Origin: Loxodes magnus
Lineage: Eukaryota > Ciliophora > Karyorelictea > Loxodida > Loxodidae
Assembly (NCBI GenBank): GCA_946699065.1
Contig: CAMPDV010000901.1
Coordinates: 62,001 to 126,000, forward strand
DNA: 64,000 bases
Reading direction: 5' to 3'
Both the position numbers and the translations under genes were made by a program. Position 1 is the stretch's first letter. Each line of letters begins with the position of its first letter. The notes under the pieces are model-generated. The model was not told the origin of the DNA and made no database searches. It worked only from the letters and a program-made list of their open reading frames with translations. Below are positions 12,060-22,007 of the stretch, in pieces.

Positions 12060-12580
12060 TAAACTTTTTTACGCTTAATTTTAGTTCTTAATTCATTTTC
12101 ACTATCTGTTAATCTTTTTTTCACTTACCTTAGATTAAATTCAAATTTTCTCTAAAATTCCTCTTGCTCTCCCTTGCTTAGTTTCTATTTTCTTTGTTTA
12201 GTTAATTCATTATATAATAACGTATGTTCATTAGATCCCAAAAAAATATTTGTCAATTACTTTTTTATTTGATAAAATTCTTTCAATGTATCTTTTCTTC
12301 CTTTTTTTAATATTTCTTTAATGTAATCTTTTACTATAAAGTCTATTTATTACTTCAGTTTTTCTTATTGGTTACGTATTCAGTAATTAAATTGTTAACT
12401 GCCTCATATATGTGTATTAGTTCAAAGTTTGGTAAATCTATTAATTCTAACCTGCTATTGAGATAAATGTTGTACAATTAAGATTTACATCTTTCTCTTT
12501 CTTCCATATATTATTCTCATGTACTTATGATGGGAGTTTCGTCTTATACCCCAATATTGCAGAATTTACAAATTATGATG
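12060..12580 (-). CDS. Unrecognised gene, 5' end cut by block W
   Basis: The minus strand reads ICKFCNIGVQDETPIIST at its N-terminal edge (a CxxC pair), then an acidic/helical segment, then a 20-bp GT...AG intron candidate at 12334-12353 whose removal joins NKKN-x-IKDYIKEIL to GRKDTLKEFYQIKKQ and onward to a charged coiled-coil tail. Two TGAs must be Trp (after IIST and after NKKN). It stops being readable at 12580, exactly where homology to block W begins, so the N-terminus was probably removed or displaced by that block. The 3' end is not determined because the strand becomes G-poor. Confidence 0.38.
12334..12353 (-). other. Candidate 20-bp intron
   Basis: GTAATA...TTATAG on the minus strand. 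Removing it restores a continuous charged frame across the junction. Single copy, so no comparative support. Confidence 0.35.
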
Positions 12581-13763
12581 TGCTATAAAGCAAAACATGA
12601 AGTATTGCTGATTAGGAACCGAAAGATATAGAATAATAGTAGACTAATAAAATGTATTAAGAGTAAATAATAATCTATTAGATTAGTTTTAAATAGTTTA
12701 TATTAGCTAATCTAATACTTATATTATCTAATACTACAAAGAAACATATTATGTTAAGTTAACTCTTTCTATTAATTCAGAAAATAATAATAGAAGATAT
12801 TAAAAATATGCTTTCTTAAAAGCTTATAATTTTCTAAATATCAAACAACTAATTTTAATAAAGAGAGTATTAATAGTGTTAGCAATACAATATAGATTTG
12901 TATAGAATAATAGAATTAAGTTTTTATCTTTAAATAATCTAGAATAAAGGTATTATTAGATTGAAATGATAATTACAAAAATAACATAAATAATAAATAT
13001 AATATTAGTTTGCTATAAAAAGAGAAAGTTATCTAAATGTATTTATTACATTTATATATTTTGCTTAGAATCAACATTAAAGGTAATAAATTATATTAGT
13101 TTATTATTTTAAGAGAGACCTTTATAAATAAAAAGTTTTAATTAAATAATAGTAAGAAAGTGGGCAATTAAAAGAGTTTATATTATAGATTCTAAAAATG
13201 CTTTGTTTTAAATAATTTTATATTTTTTAATATATATTTAAGCTAATTAATAAGAAACTTATTTTTTTTCATTTTTTTAATTAGTAAAAAGATTAAATAA
13301 ATAATTTTTTGATTAAATGTAAGTGAAAAATAATAATTAATAACAGTAGCTTTTAAAAGAATTGTAATATTTTATTTATCATTTAAATTAATTTACAAAG
13401 AAATAAGGTTTTCTTATTAAGAGTCTTTTATTTTAAGCACAAATAAGTAATAACTAATAAATGCATATTAAAGTTATTATAATAAGGATATAAATTCTTC
13501 ATTATAAACTTTTGAAATAATAAATTATCCTTTTATTTAAAAGTAAAAGGATATAAAATAATTAAAATTGTAAAAGTTTGTACACTATTAGTTTTATATA
13601 TTGTCTTGCTTTAAGACAAAAATAGAAAAATCAATGTTTTAGAAGATATTTATAAGTATGCTTAATAAATAATTTAATAGTTTAATTGTATTGAAATTAA
13701 GTAAGTAAAATTTATTGAGTTATTTTAATTAAATAGTTATTTAAATAAGTTATAAAAATTAAA

Positions 13764-14835
13764 ATGGAGAAAAAAGAAAAGCAATTTACTAAAATTATTT
13801 TTTTAAGAAAACTCTTAAGAGCGAGAAGCCACATTTTAGGGAAAATATCTCTACTTCATTTTAAGTATGAAATTCTGCCTAACTTATGCTACTAAAAGTT
13901 AATAAACATGATCAGTTATGACCAAAGTAAAGGTATTTCTTTAATATTTTTTAGATTAAATCCTTACTGTTCATTCTTCAGCTGTGTTATCGTTATCCAT
14001 ATCAAGTGACCTGAATTGAATAGTATCAAGTTCAGGATATCCTGAAAATTCGATAAAGATCTGGAATTTCCAGACAGGTGCTCTCCAAAGAACTATAACA
14101 GGACATACTTCTAATATTTTATCGGTAGTAATATCCCCAGACTCTAGATATATTATATCGGGATCTTTCGATAACACGATAAAGATCTGAAATTACCACA
14201 ATGGAACTCTATAAAGAACTTTAACGGGGCATACTTCCTCAGTTAACTCGGTAGTAATCTCCCCTGACTCTAACTATATAGTATCGGGATCTTATGACAA
14301 AACCATAAAGATCTGAAATTTCCACAATGGTGCTCTCCAAAGAATTATAACGGGGCATACTAATACAGTTATATCGGTAATAATCTCCTATGACTCTAGA
14401 TATATTATAACGGGATCTTGGGATACAACAATAAAGATTTGGGATTTCTAGACTGGCCAGCTTGTAAGAACTCTTACTGGGCATTCAGGTTCTGTTTTAT
14501 CGGTGATAGTGTCTAAGGATAATAGATATACAATATCAGGTTCTGGTGACAGGACTATTAAGATATGGGACTTCTCTTCTGGTTAGTTTATTCGTACTCT
14601 TCAAGGTCACGTAGATGGTGTACGTAGTATTCAGTTAAGTGTTGATTCAAGTGTTATATTTTCTGGTTCATGGGATAAAACAATCAAGATCTGGAACTTT
14701 GATAAGGGTGAGTGTATATAGACTTTGTAAGGGCATACAGATCCAATATCTTCTATAACATTGAGTGTTGATAATAGATGGTTGGTATCGGGAGCTAGAG
14801 ACAATACTGTGAGAAAATGGAGCATTTCGAGTTGA
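13764..14835 (+). CDS. Seven-repeat WD40 protein, copy 1
   Basis: A predicted beta-propeller scaffold. Exon 1 (13764-13932) encodes about 56 residues beginning [11 protein letters not shown] 22-bp intron (13933-13954) is followed by exon 2 with seven WD40 repeats of about 42 residues, each ending D-x-T-I-K-I-W or equivalent and each beginning near GH(T/S). It stops at TGA 14833-14835. TAA/TAG are Gln. Three TGAs fall on Trp positions (14017-14019, 14188-14190, 14314-14316); other WD Trp codons are TGG. There are no frameshifts over 284 codons of repeats. Repeats 2-4 are very similar to one another in DNA, suggesting recent internal duplication or exchange. Partner and pathway unknown. Confidence 0.75.
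13933..13954 (+). other. 22-bp intron in WD40 gene, copy 1
   Basis: GTATTTCTTTAATATTTTTTAG. It shifts phase by one base between an N-terminal exon conserved in three copies and the first WD40 repeat, so splicing (or a frameshift) is required. The other copies have the same length and GT/AG ends. Confidence 0.6.
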
Positions 14836-15516
14836 GTAACTTGCTATTTGACTTAATTTAATTTTACGATTAAAGATATAAGATATTGATTATTCATTTA
14901 AATGAATGTTTAATGGTAATAATGTTTTTAGTTTTATGAATTTTTTTTAATTTATTTAAAATTTGCTATATTCTTAAATATTATTGGTTTAAAAAAAAGG
15001 TTGAGTGATATGTTATAGAAATTAGTGAGGTATGTTGATTTAAAGTGGTAATATTTAAAAAGTATTACAATATAATTTTGTTAAATGAAGACGTATAATA
15101 AATTTAAGTTTAAATTTATGCTATAAAATTTTATAGATTTATTTTTAGATTTTGTAAAAATTTCAAGTTGAGTAAAAATTTTCGTTTTTTTTGTGAAGTA
15201 GTTAAAATATTATTTATAAGGTTAAAGTTAGTTTATAATTTTGATTATTAATTAAAAAATTTAATTAAGTATATATTTTATTTTAAATTAAATTAAATTT
15301 TGTTTTTTAATTTTGTTTTTTTATGATTGATATTTAATATTAATTATTATTATTATTAATTATAATTAATTATTAGTGTTTATTATAATTATTTAATTTT
15401 AACATTTAAGTTTAATATGTTTCGTTTCCGATTTGGAAAATTAATTTTTCTGATGGTAAGTTTTTATCTTTCAGGTTTAGAGCTTAAATTTCATGAAAAC
15501 AAAAATTTGTTTTTTT
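14836..15516 (+). other. 3' flank of WD40 gene, conserved among W copies
   Basis: No gene seen. The sequence matches the corresponding flanks of copies 2 and 3 (inverted), with TAA/ATT-rich microsatellite-like tracts near 15330-15400. Confidence 0.5.
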
Positions 15517-15580
15517 GCTCATAGTTTTACACTACCAAAGATTTTTGGGACGGAATAAATTTAATTATTTCGGGATAAAA
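15517..15580 (+). repeat. CACTACCAAAGAT motif, W1 copy a
   Basis: Instance of a shared motif: GCTCxxxGTTTTACACTACC, AAAGATTTyTGGGACGG, then AATAAATTTAATTATTTCGG. Relatively GC-rich for this window. Same orientation as the WD40 gene. Confidence 0.8.
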
Positions 15581-15814
15581 AATCCTAAATAGGAATAAAT
15601 TTTTTTATTTCGGAATAAAAAAGCTAAAAAGGAATAAAAAATACCTAAATAGGAATAAAAAATTTCAAAAATATTTTTATAAAATATTTTTGAAAGCGAT
15701 TTTTGAAAATATTTGTTGGAAAATTTTTAAAAAATTTGTTTTTTTTTAGGAAAATGAATTTTTATAGCTTCCTTTGATTAAAAATTTTTTCGAAAAATTA
15801 CAAATTTGTTATTT

Positions 15815-15874
15815 GCTCAGTGATTTATACTACCATAGATTTCTGGGACGGAATAAATTTAATTATTTCGGGAT
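15815..15874 (+). repeat. CACTACCAAAGAT motif, W1 copy b
   Basis: Second direct copy, differing from copy a at a few positions (TATACTACCATAGAT). Confidence 0.8.
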
Positions 15875-16344
15875 GAAAAAAGTTAAAAGGGAATAAAATT
15901 TCAAAAAAAATTTCAAATATAAAAGATTTTTGAAAAAAATAGGAATTTAAAAAATTTTTTAGTATAATTAGAATTTGTAAATCTTCTTTTTAAAATGTAT
16001 TTTGTAAAAATGAAAACACTTATTTTTGTTTTAAGGAAAAATATTTGATTTTTTTTGATTTTGGCAAATTTTTTGTTGCTTTTTTATTTCAAGAAAAAAA
16101 ATTTGATAAGTTTAATTTTTTTGAAATAAAAAAAAAAAGCTATTGTTTATGTTTTTGATAAAAATTAATTTTTTTTGACTTGAACTAAAATTAAAAAAAT
16201 TTTAATTTCTTTTCAAGTAAATGAAAAACTAGTGATAAAATTTTTTAATTTTATAAGAATTTACTTAATTGAGAAGGATCTCAATTAAAAAGAGAGAAAA
16301 GAAAGTAAAGAATGAAATTGGGAAAAATTATTTTTTATTTTTTA

Positions 16345-16388
16345 GCTCTGAGTCTTACACTTCAAAAGATTTTCAGGATGGATAAATT
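16345..16388 (+). repeat. CACTACCAAAGAT motif, W1 copy c (block edge)
   Basis: Diverged copy (CTTACACTTCAAAAGAT) lying at the point where block W ends. Confidence 0.65.
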
Positions 16389-16439
16389 AAAAAAAAGGGT
16401 TAGATTTTTGATAGATATAAAATTTTTTAACAATGGTTT

Positions 16440-17218
16440 TTAAATTAAGATATCAAAGATTAAGCTTATGAACTTCTTGACACATTGCTAAATAAGTTTG
16501 ATGAGAATCCACATATACTGACGGGAAATTTCAACACTCTTTTATAAGGTTTTGCATACAATCCTGAAAATAATTTGATAATACATATAAATTATAAGAA
16601 TTTCTCCTACAAAATGATCTTGAAATAATGAATGATAGTAAAGTTAAATACATGTATACAAAGAAACTGTATAATTGTGGTGTAATTATTATATCATTAT
16701 AAGCACCAATTTAAAGTAAAATAAATGAAAATACTTAAAATTCACTAGTTTTAACTAGCGACTCTTCTTTAATTGATTATAAAAAAACTTCAAACTCGTA
16801 GATAAATCACAGGCAGGCGCATAAAAACCTCCAAATAAAAGAATTATAGTTGCTAAAAATCAAATAAGTAAACATAATAATGGATTTATTAAGAAAATTA
16901 CTAAGTATCTGTAGTTAAAAACTAGAAAATAAGTTCTTACGCGTTCCACTGAAATCACTTCGAAATTCTCTTCATCATGGACATAAATTTTAGCATCTAT
17001 TGAAAGAAAAATAAACCTATAGGTAGAAAACTAGCTTAACCGCCTAAAATACTTACGCCGAATATTTAAAAAGATCATCCAAAAAATCTTCTCAAAATTA
17101 AGATATTATCTAAGACACTCCGATCTCTTAAGATATGCTTTCAAATCTGAATTAAATATTAAATAAAAATATACTTTTACAATAGTCAAAAAGTACGTAA
17201 AATTTGATTTATTTTTGA
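16440..17218 (+). pseudogene. Non-LTR retrotransposon endonuclease fragment
   Basis: Part of the apurinic-like (EEP) endonuclease of a LINE ORF2. The segment from 16464 reads NPHILTGNFNTLLQG, matching ILTGDFNAPLQ in the element at 39.3 kb and the family GDFN motif (here the catalytic Asp is Asn). After a frameshift near 16600 the frame 16607-17218 stays open for 203 codons and begins LQNDLEIMNDSKVKY, corresponding to the LIQKYLEIVNNMN segment of the other copy. The downstream part diverges and lacks a recognisable SDH motif. Dead fragment. Confidence 0.6.
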
Positions 17219-17353
17219 ATAATAGTAACCAGTAATTCGATTAAATTGAATGTAATAAAAACAGTTAAAAGTAAGACAATAATATTAATTCTGTTAATTC
17301 AAAGTATCACTATTTATCTGATCTTAAGAATTAAAATAAACAACTTTAATAAA

Positions 17354-18143
17354 ATGTTGACCCAATAAATGCAATATAAAATTAAGCAATTAATAATTAA
17401 TTTAATGAAAATTAGTTTATTTAATAAATAAAAGTACTTAAATAGGATATATAAAGACTAATAGATAAGAACTTTTTATTAAATGAAAAATTAGATAGTA
17501 CAGAAACAAAATACGAACTAGAAAAATAAACCTTGATAAATAACTAAGAATCATCAAAAGCATATTATAAAGCATATATTAATAAAATTAATTAGAAATT
17601 AAAAAAAAATTAGTTACTAAAATTTGATATATAATATTATTAGAAAAAGTTATTGAAAAATAATTAAATATTATAACAGATAAAAAATAACTTATTAATA
17701 ATTTTAAAGTAGAAGATTAAATTGAACAATTTCATTAGATAATATTACTTATAAATAATATCTTTCTTTAGTAAAACATAATTAATAACTACTTTTAGAA
17801 AATTTTTCAATAAAAATTTGAGAGGAATTAGTTTTAATTTTAATCCAAAGAGTAAATAAGAATTCATGAATAATCAGTATAAACAACTTATGTCAATTCT
17901 AAAGAGATAACTGTTGAAACAGATTTTATAATAAAATGTATTGAATAAAGAACTTAAACTAACAATAGAGTTTTTATAAATTAAGAAGCATAAACGCAAT
18001 AGATAAAATTAGAAATGGATCAAACATAAACTGAAGAATCATAATTATATTCAAAATAGGAATATTTAAAATAATAAATTTCATTCTACTAATAGTAATT
18101 TTCTGGACAACAACACATTTGGTAACTACTTTAAGAAGTTTGA
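17354..18143 (+). CDS. Gln/Lys-rich coding candidate, unrecognised
   Basis: Two abutting ciliate-code frames on the plus strand (about 17360-17630 and 17630-18143, stop TGA near 18141) read as a helical Q/E/K-rich protein with phrases such as KLDSTETKYELEKQ and KLEMDQTQTEESQLYSKQ. A frameshift or small intron lies near 17625. It follows the endonuclease fragment and precedes a plus-strand retrotransposon C-terminus (18515-19256), so it may be the poorly conserved part of the same element. No domain is recognised. Confidence 0.3.
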
Positions 18144-18514
18144 TAATAAAAGGCTAATATTGAATTTGAATTAAACTATATTTTTAATTATAATTAATAA
18201 CTGAAATATTAAAATTAAAAAGTAACTGATTAAGTATAAATATTATAAAGCTAACTTGAAATTTTTAACTTTGAATGAGAAAAGAAATATTCTTAGAAAT
18301 CGGATTTTGGTAATAATCATTAATAGAATCTATAACTTAAAGAATTGGATTATTAAAGCATATTAAGTTCATTACATTTGTAAAAAAATAAGTATATCCA
18401 AGAATTTAAAGATGCTTTCAGATAAACAAAAACACCTTAACTATAGAATGATTACACACAGGTTGAAATTTAATCCAGTGATTAAAAAATTCAAACAATT
18501 ATTTTGACTTTAGA

Positions 18515-19256
18515 TATGGATGTAGCATTTATTTTAACAAAGTACAGTAACCTTAAATATTTAAAGAATTTAAAATAAATGACTTAACATTTTCAAATAG
18601 AACTTTAAGATGCTAGTAGTAGCAAATAATTTTAAATAAAGTTTTAAATAAAATAGAATTAAAATTTTATTCAGATGTAATAGGAAAGTTGAGTGCAATG
18701 CCTACTTCACACCTTTATTTTAAAGATTAAGATAATAACATTGACTAATAGAAATTTCCAACTTATACTTACACAATATTAAACAAGACAATGATTAGAG
18801 AAATAGTATCAATTTTCAAATTAATGACCTTTAGTTACAATGTTTAGTATTATTTGAGATATAGGACTATTAAATAAAACACTCTGAAATTTGCATTTGC
18901 AGAGAATAAGAAACCTATTAACATATTTCTTAATGTGAAGCTCTGTAAGATTTAATGGAAGAATTTAAAAACTTGAAAAATTATGATTTGCTTAAACTTA
19001 TAACTTACAAAAAAATTAAATTAATCCTAACTTCCATACTCTAAGATAACTTCAACAAATTGACAACAGAATTAAATACTTTCATTCAAAATTGCTTCAT
19101 AGAAGAATTTAAATTTTAGAGTAAAAAACGAACAAGTGGAAGAGTTAATGGAATAATTTGGCTTGTGAGCAAGTGCAGAAGAAAATAATTAAAGAAAATT
19201 AAATCAAGATTATTTAGATGGAAGTTGTAAAACATTTTTTGTTATCTATATGAAAT
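18515..19256 (+). pseudogene. Non-LTR retrotransposon C-terminal domain, block B copy 1
   Basis: Reads CICREQETYQHISQC at 18892-18936, the C-x-C-x4-ET-x2-H-x3-C zinc-knuckle pattern found after the reverse transcriptase of many non-LTR elements. The copy in B3 keeps the canonical CICGEQET form. Upstream is a weakly readable basic segment, and downstream a helical tail of about 100 residues. The RT part itself is absent. B2 lacks this segment by deletion. Confidence 0.6.
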
Positions 19257-19499
19257 ATGGTAAACACATATAAATTTTAATTTAAATTAGAATTATAATT
19301 GAAAATATTATTAAAGTTAAGGCTTTAAAAATGAAGCTAATGTTTTTATAATTAAATAATTTTTTAAATTAAATTAGTAATTAGTTATCATTTTCATATT
19401 ATATCAAGATTAAAAATTGCTTTGCAAGCGTAACAATCTTTTTGCTTAATTAAAATACTGCAAAAATTTTAATTAATTATAAATAATAAAAATAAAAGT

Positions 19500-19985
19500 T
19501 TAGGTTTAAATCTTGAGTTATTGCCACCTTCAATTATCATTGGATCATTTCTTTATTCTTTCAATTCCATTTAAAATGTAGTTTGTACTGATTTTCTTCT
19601 ATTTTTCTAATTTGCTGATCAGTTCTTTCTGCTTCTATTGTTAGTTTTGAGATTAACTGCTCTAGTCTCGATTCTATTTCCTCTGCAAGTTCAAGTTTTA
19701 CATTAACTTCCTATTGTCTTTCTTCAACATTTTTACCTCTTCCTGGAGGTCTATCACCATTTTAATAAGCTAATCATAGCTTATTTACAATTATGTGGTA
19801 GACTTCCGAGCGCATAATATTCTTAGCCTATTTCCTAGGCTTTTTTTCAAAGGTGGGAGATTCATCCTGATTGATGATTTTTTTATTACTCTTTTCCTGG
19901 TCCTTACCTTTCTAGGATGTCATTAACTCCTACTTTTTAGGAGCCGCGAAGAATCTTTTAGAATCCTGACATCTTTTAAAAAAAA
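19500..19985 (-). pseudogene. Non-LTR ORF1 coiled-coil fragment, block B copy 1
   Basis: The minus strand encodes NIMRSEVYHII..., then LQEEVKMLKKDNRKLMQ (heptad pattern), then a Q-rich coiled coil and an NDPMIIEG end. It parallels the LKEEVKRLRLENRALKNQ coiled coil of the ORF1 at 38.8 kb. Relative to copies 2 and 3, about 75 bp around 19672 are missing. Frames are broken. It lies downstream of the RT on the same strand, so it is not the ORF1 of that RT. Confidence 0.55.
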
Positions 19986-20643
19986 TAAGGTTAAAAGATA
20001 ATAATTAATAAAGATAAAATGTAAGATAAACTTTAGAATTTATAATAAATAAAATTAAAAAAAGTAAAATTTAATTCAATTAACAGATAATCCTTAATTT
20101 TTTAAAGATCCTCTTAAAATAAAATAAATAAAAAGATATTTTAATTAATGTTATAATCTAAAAATATTAGAAGCAAAAAAAGAGTTAAATCTTAAAGGAT
20201 TCTTTAGTAATAATATTTCTAGATAATCGTTAGTAAAGAAAAAGAAAGTCACAAATTTTAAATTTTATTATTAAATTGACGATGAAAAAATTAATATTAA
20301 AATACAGTCCTAAAATGAATTATAATTTAAACATATTTAACTACTAATTTCTATAAATTTTACATCTTTTTAAAAAGGTAAATTTTTATATAAATTAAAG
20401 AACTATTTATAAAATTAAATAAATATTTTTATTATATATTAAATAATTTAAAAATTTATAAAATGTGTAAGACAATTACAAATAAACCTTTTTTTTTAAA
20501 AAGTTTAGCGTTTAGAAAATTATAAATAAATATACAATTACTAAAATATTTAAACTAAAAATTACATAAATATTCTTATTTTTAGCAAATTTTGGCTTTA
20601 AATTCTAAAATTAAAAGGTTATCTTAATTTAATAAATAGAGCG

Positions 20644-20655
20644 ATAAAGACATCT
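20644..20655. repeat. Target-site duplication, left
   Basis: ATAAAGACATCT. The right partner ATAAAGATATCT (one mismatch) is at 20969-20980, and copies B2 and B3 carry a single version at the empty site. Confidence 0.75.
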
Positions 20656-20968
20656 ATTAATTAATTTCAACTTAAAGAGTTTTGGACTGCAACTTCTTGC
20701 AGTTTAACGACCCCAACACTCCCTTCATGGGATAACGAGGATATCCTGTTGCTTTCGAAAAGCAGCTGCCAGGGAGCTCCATCGGTATGGGCAGCCAGAC
20801 TTCAAGTCCCTACCAGGAGTGGATAATTAAAAGGAAGGCGTTCCCTTGCAAAGGTTGCTTTTGACCAGGAACTTTCTCAGCGACAGGAAAGGAACTTGTT
20901 CCTAGCCATAAAACCAGAAAGTATGATTCAGAAGATCAATCTCAGCTCCCATCATCTTTTTAATTATT
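20656..20968. mobile_element. GC-rich 313-bp insertion with target-site duplication
   Basis: Present only in B1; B2 (near 36920) and B3 (near 61605) have the uninterrupted site. The interior (20680-20955) is close to half G+C, far above the rest of the window. It has a perfect 6-bp hairpin CTGCAA-CTTC-TTGCAG at its left. In the ciliate code the plus strand reads a 59-codon frame with phrases PVAFEKQLPGSSIGMGSQT and then a TGA. It could equally be a structured RNA copy. It ends near CATCTTTTT, a Pol III terminator-like T run. I cannot identify it. A retroposed RNA or SINE is the best guess. Confidence 0.55.
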
Positions 20969-20980
20969 ATAAAGATATCT
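20969..20980. repeat. Target-site duplication, right
   Basis: ATAAAGATATCT; see the left partner at 20644-20655. Confidence 0.75.
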
Positions 20981-21172
20981 AAAACTTAATAAATTCTAAT
21001 AGTAAAACGTTGAACCTAAAAGAGATAATATTTATAGGATATTAATGAATCTATTAAGTAAAAAATAATTTCTAAAGTTTTATTATTATTAAATAATTAA
21101 TTCTTATGCTACATAATTATTTAATTTAGTATAAACTAGCTAAAATGTAATAAAAATATAATATAAAATTAA

Positions 21173-21971
21173 TTGTTTAAGTTTAATAAAATAGATTTAA
21201 AATACTTTGATTAATATATAGTTAAATATTCTAAAAGGGATTCCTTGATTATGAAAGTTTTAAATTAGGCTTTTTAATAAATTGAATATGATTTAGTGAT
21301 AATTTTAGAATATTTAAAGTAAATTAGGATTATTTAATAAATGATAATTGAATTTGATTAAAAAGGATAAAATGATTAGTTAGTATTTTGACTTAAAGTA
21401 GTTAATGAATAATAGACTAATGATTTAATGATTATATTGATTTTGAATAATAATGTTTATAGTTTTAAAATATTAGTAGTATAATCCCTTATAATGCTTT
21501 TATATTTTTGATGACTAATTTAAATTAATCTTTTTTGATAAAATAATAATTTAATTAATTAATTTTATTATTTTTAAATTAAATATACTAATTATTTATT
21601 TATCAATTCATAGTCATTTAACATTATTTAAATAACATTTAACTATATCAACAGTAACTATCAAAACTACTATTACTACTATCAAATATACTATTTACAT
21701 ATTTTTACTAACAAACCTAAATAACTCATTTCAAATTACTTCTTTAATAACTTATATAATATCTATTTATTATTTAACATACAAATATTACATTCTACTA
21801 TTATAACAAAAACTATAACCTATTTTACTTCTACTAAATCCAAACCCATACCTAGTTATTAGATTATTAGAAACTAAAAAAAACTAAATACCATTTACTT
21901 TATTCCTATTAATATCAAACCTTTACTAACATTATTTCTATTTCTTAAATAAGAAAAAGAAGCAATAGTTT
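21173..21971 (+). other. 799-bp invariant segment with strand-composition switch, copy 1
   Basis: Identical to 37115-37913 and differing by one base from 61794-62592, while sequence on both sides differs by several per cent. The first 340 bp have many G and few C on the plus strand. 21560-21935 has many C and almost no G. It ends 36 bp before the ATG of the B protein gene, and an indel lies between them. Possible promoter/replication/matrix element, or a gene-conversion tract. No conserved protein reading seen. Confidence 0.7.
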
Positions 21972-22007
21972 AAGGGTTCTTCTAAAATTAAAATTTAGAA
22001 ATTTAAA

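Larger units (their letters stand above)
12578..16395 (+). repeat. Block W, copy 1 (WD40 gene unit, forward)
   Basis: About 3.8 kb, inverted relative to 28690-32095 and 47840-52155. The left limit is where similarity to the right end of copy 3 starts (shared 'gctttata...gcaaaacatg' context). The right limit is the third copy of the CACTACCAAAGAT motif, after which the three copies diverge. It contains the WD40 gene and its 3' flank with repeated motif copies. Confidence 0.8.

Noticed and set aside
13971..14825. Three minus-strand frames across the first WD40 gene
   Set aside because: They are antisense shadows of the plus-strand WD40 repeats. The Trp and GH signatures lie on the plus strand.
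20656..20968. Possible rRNA, group I intron or telomerase RNA origin of the GC-rich insertion
   Set aside because: I could not match any conserved core or template element of these RNAs by eye. Left as unidentified.
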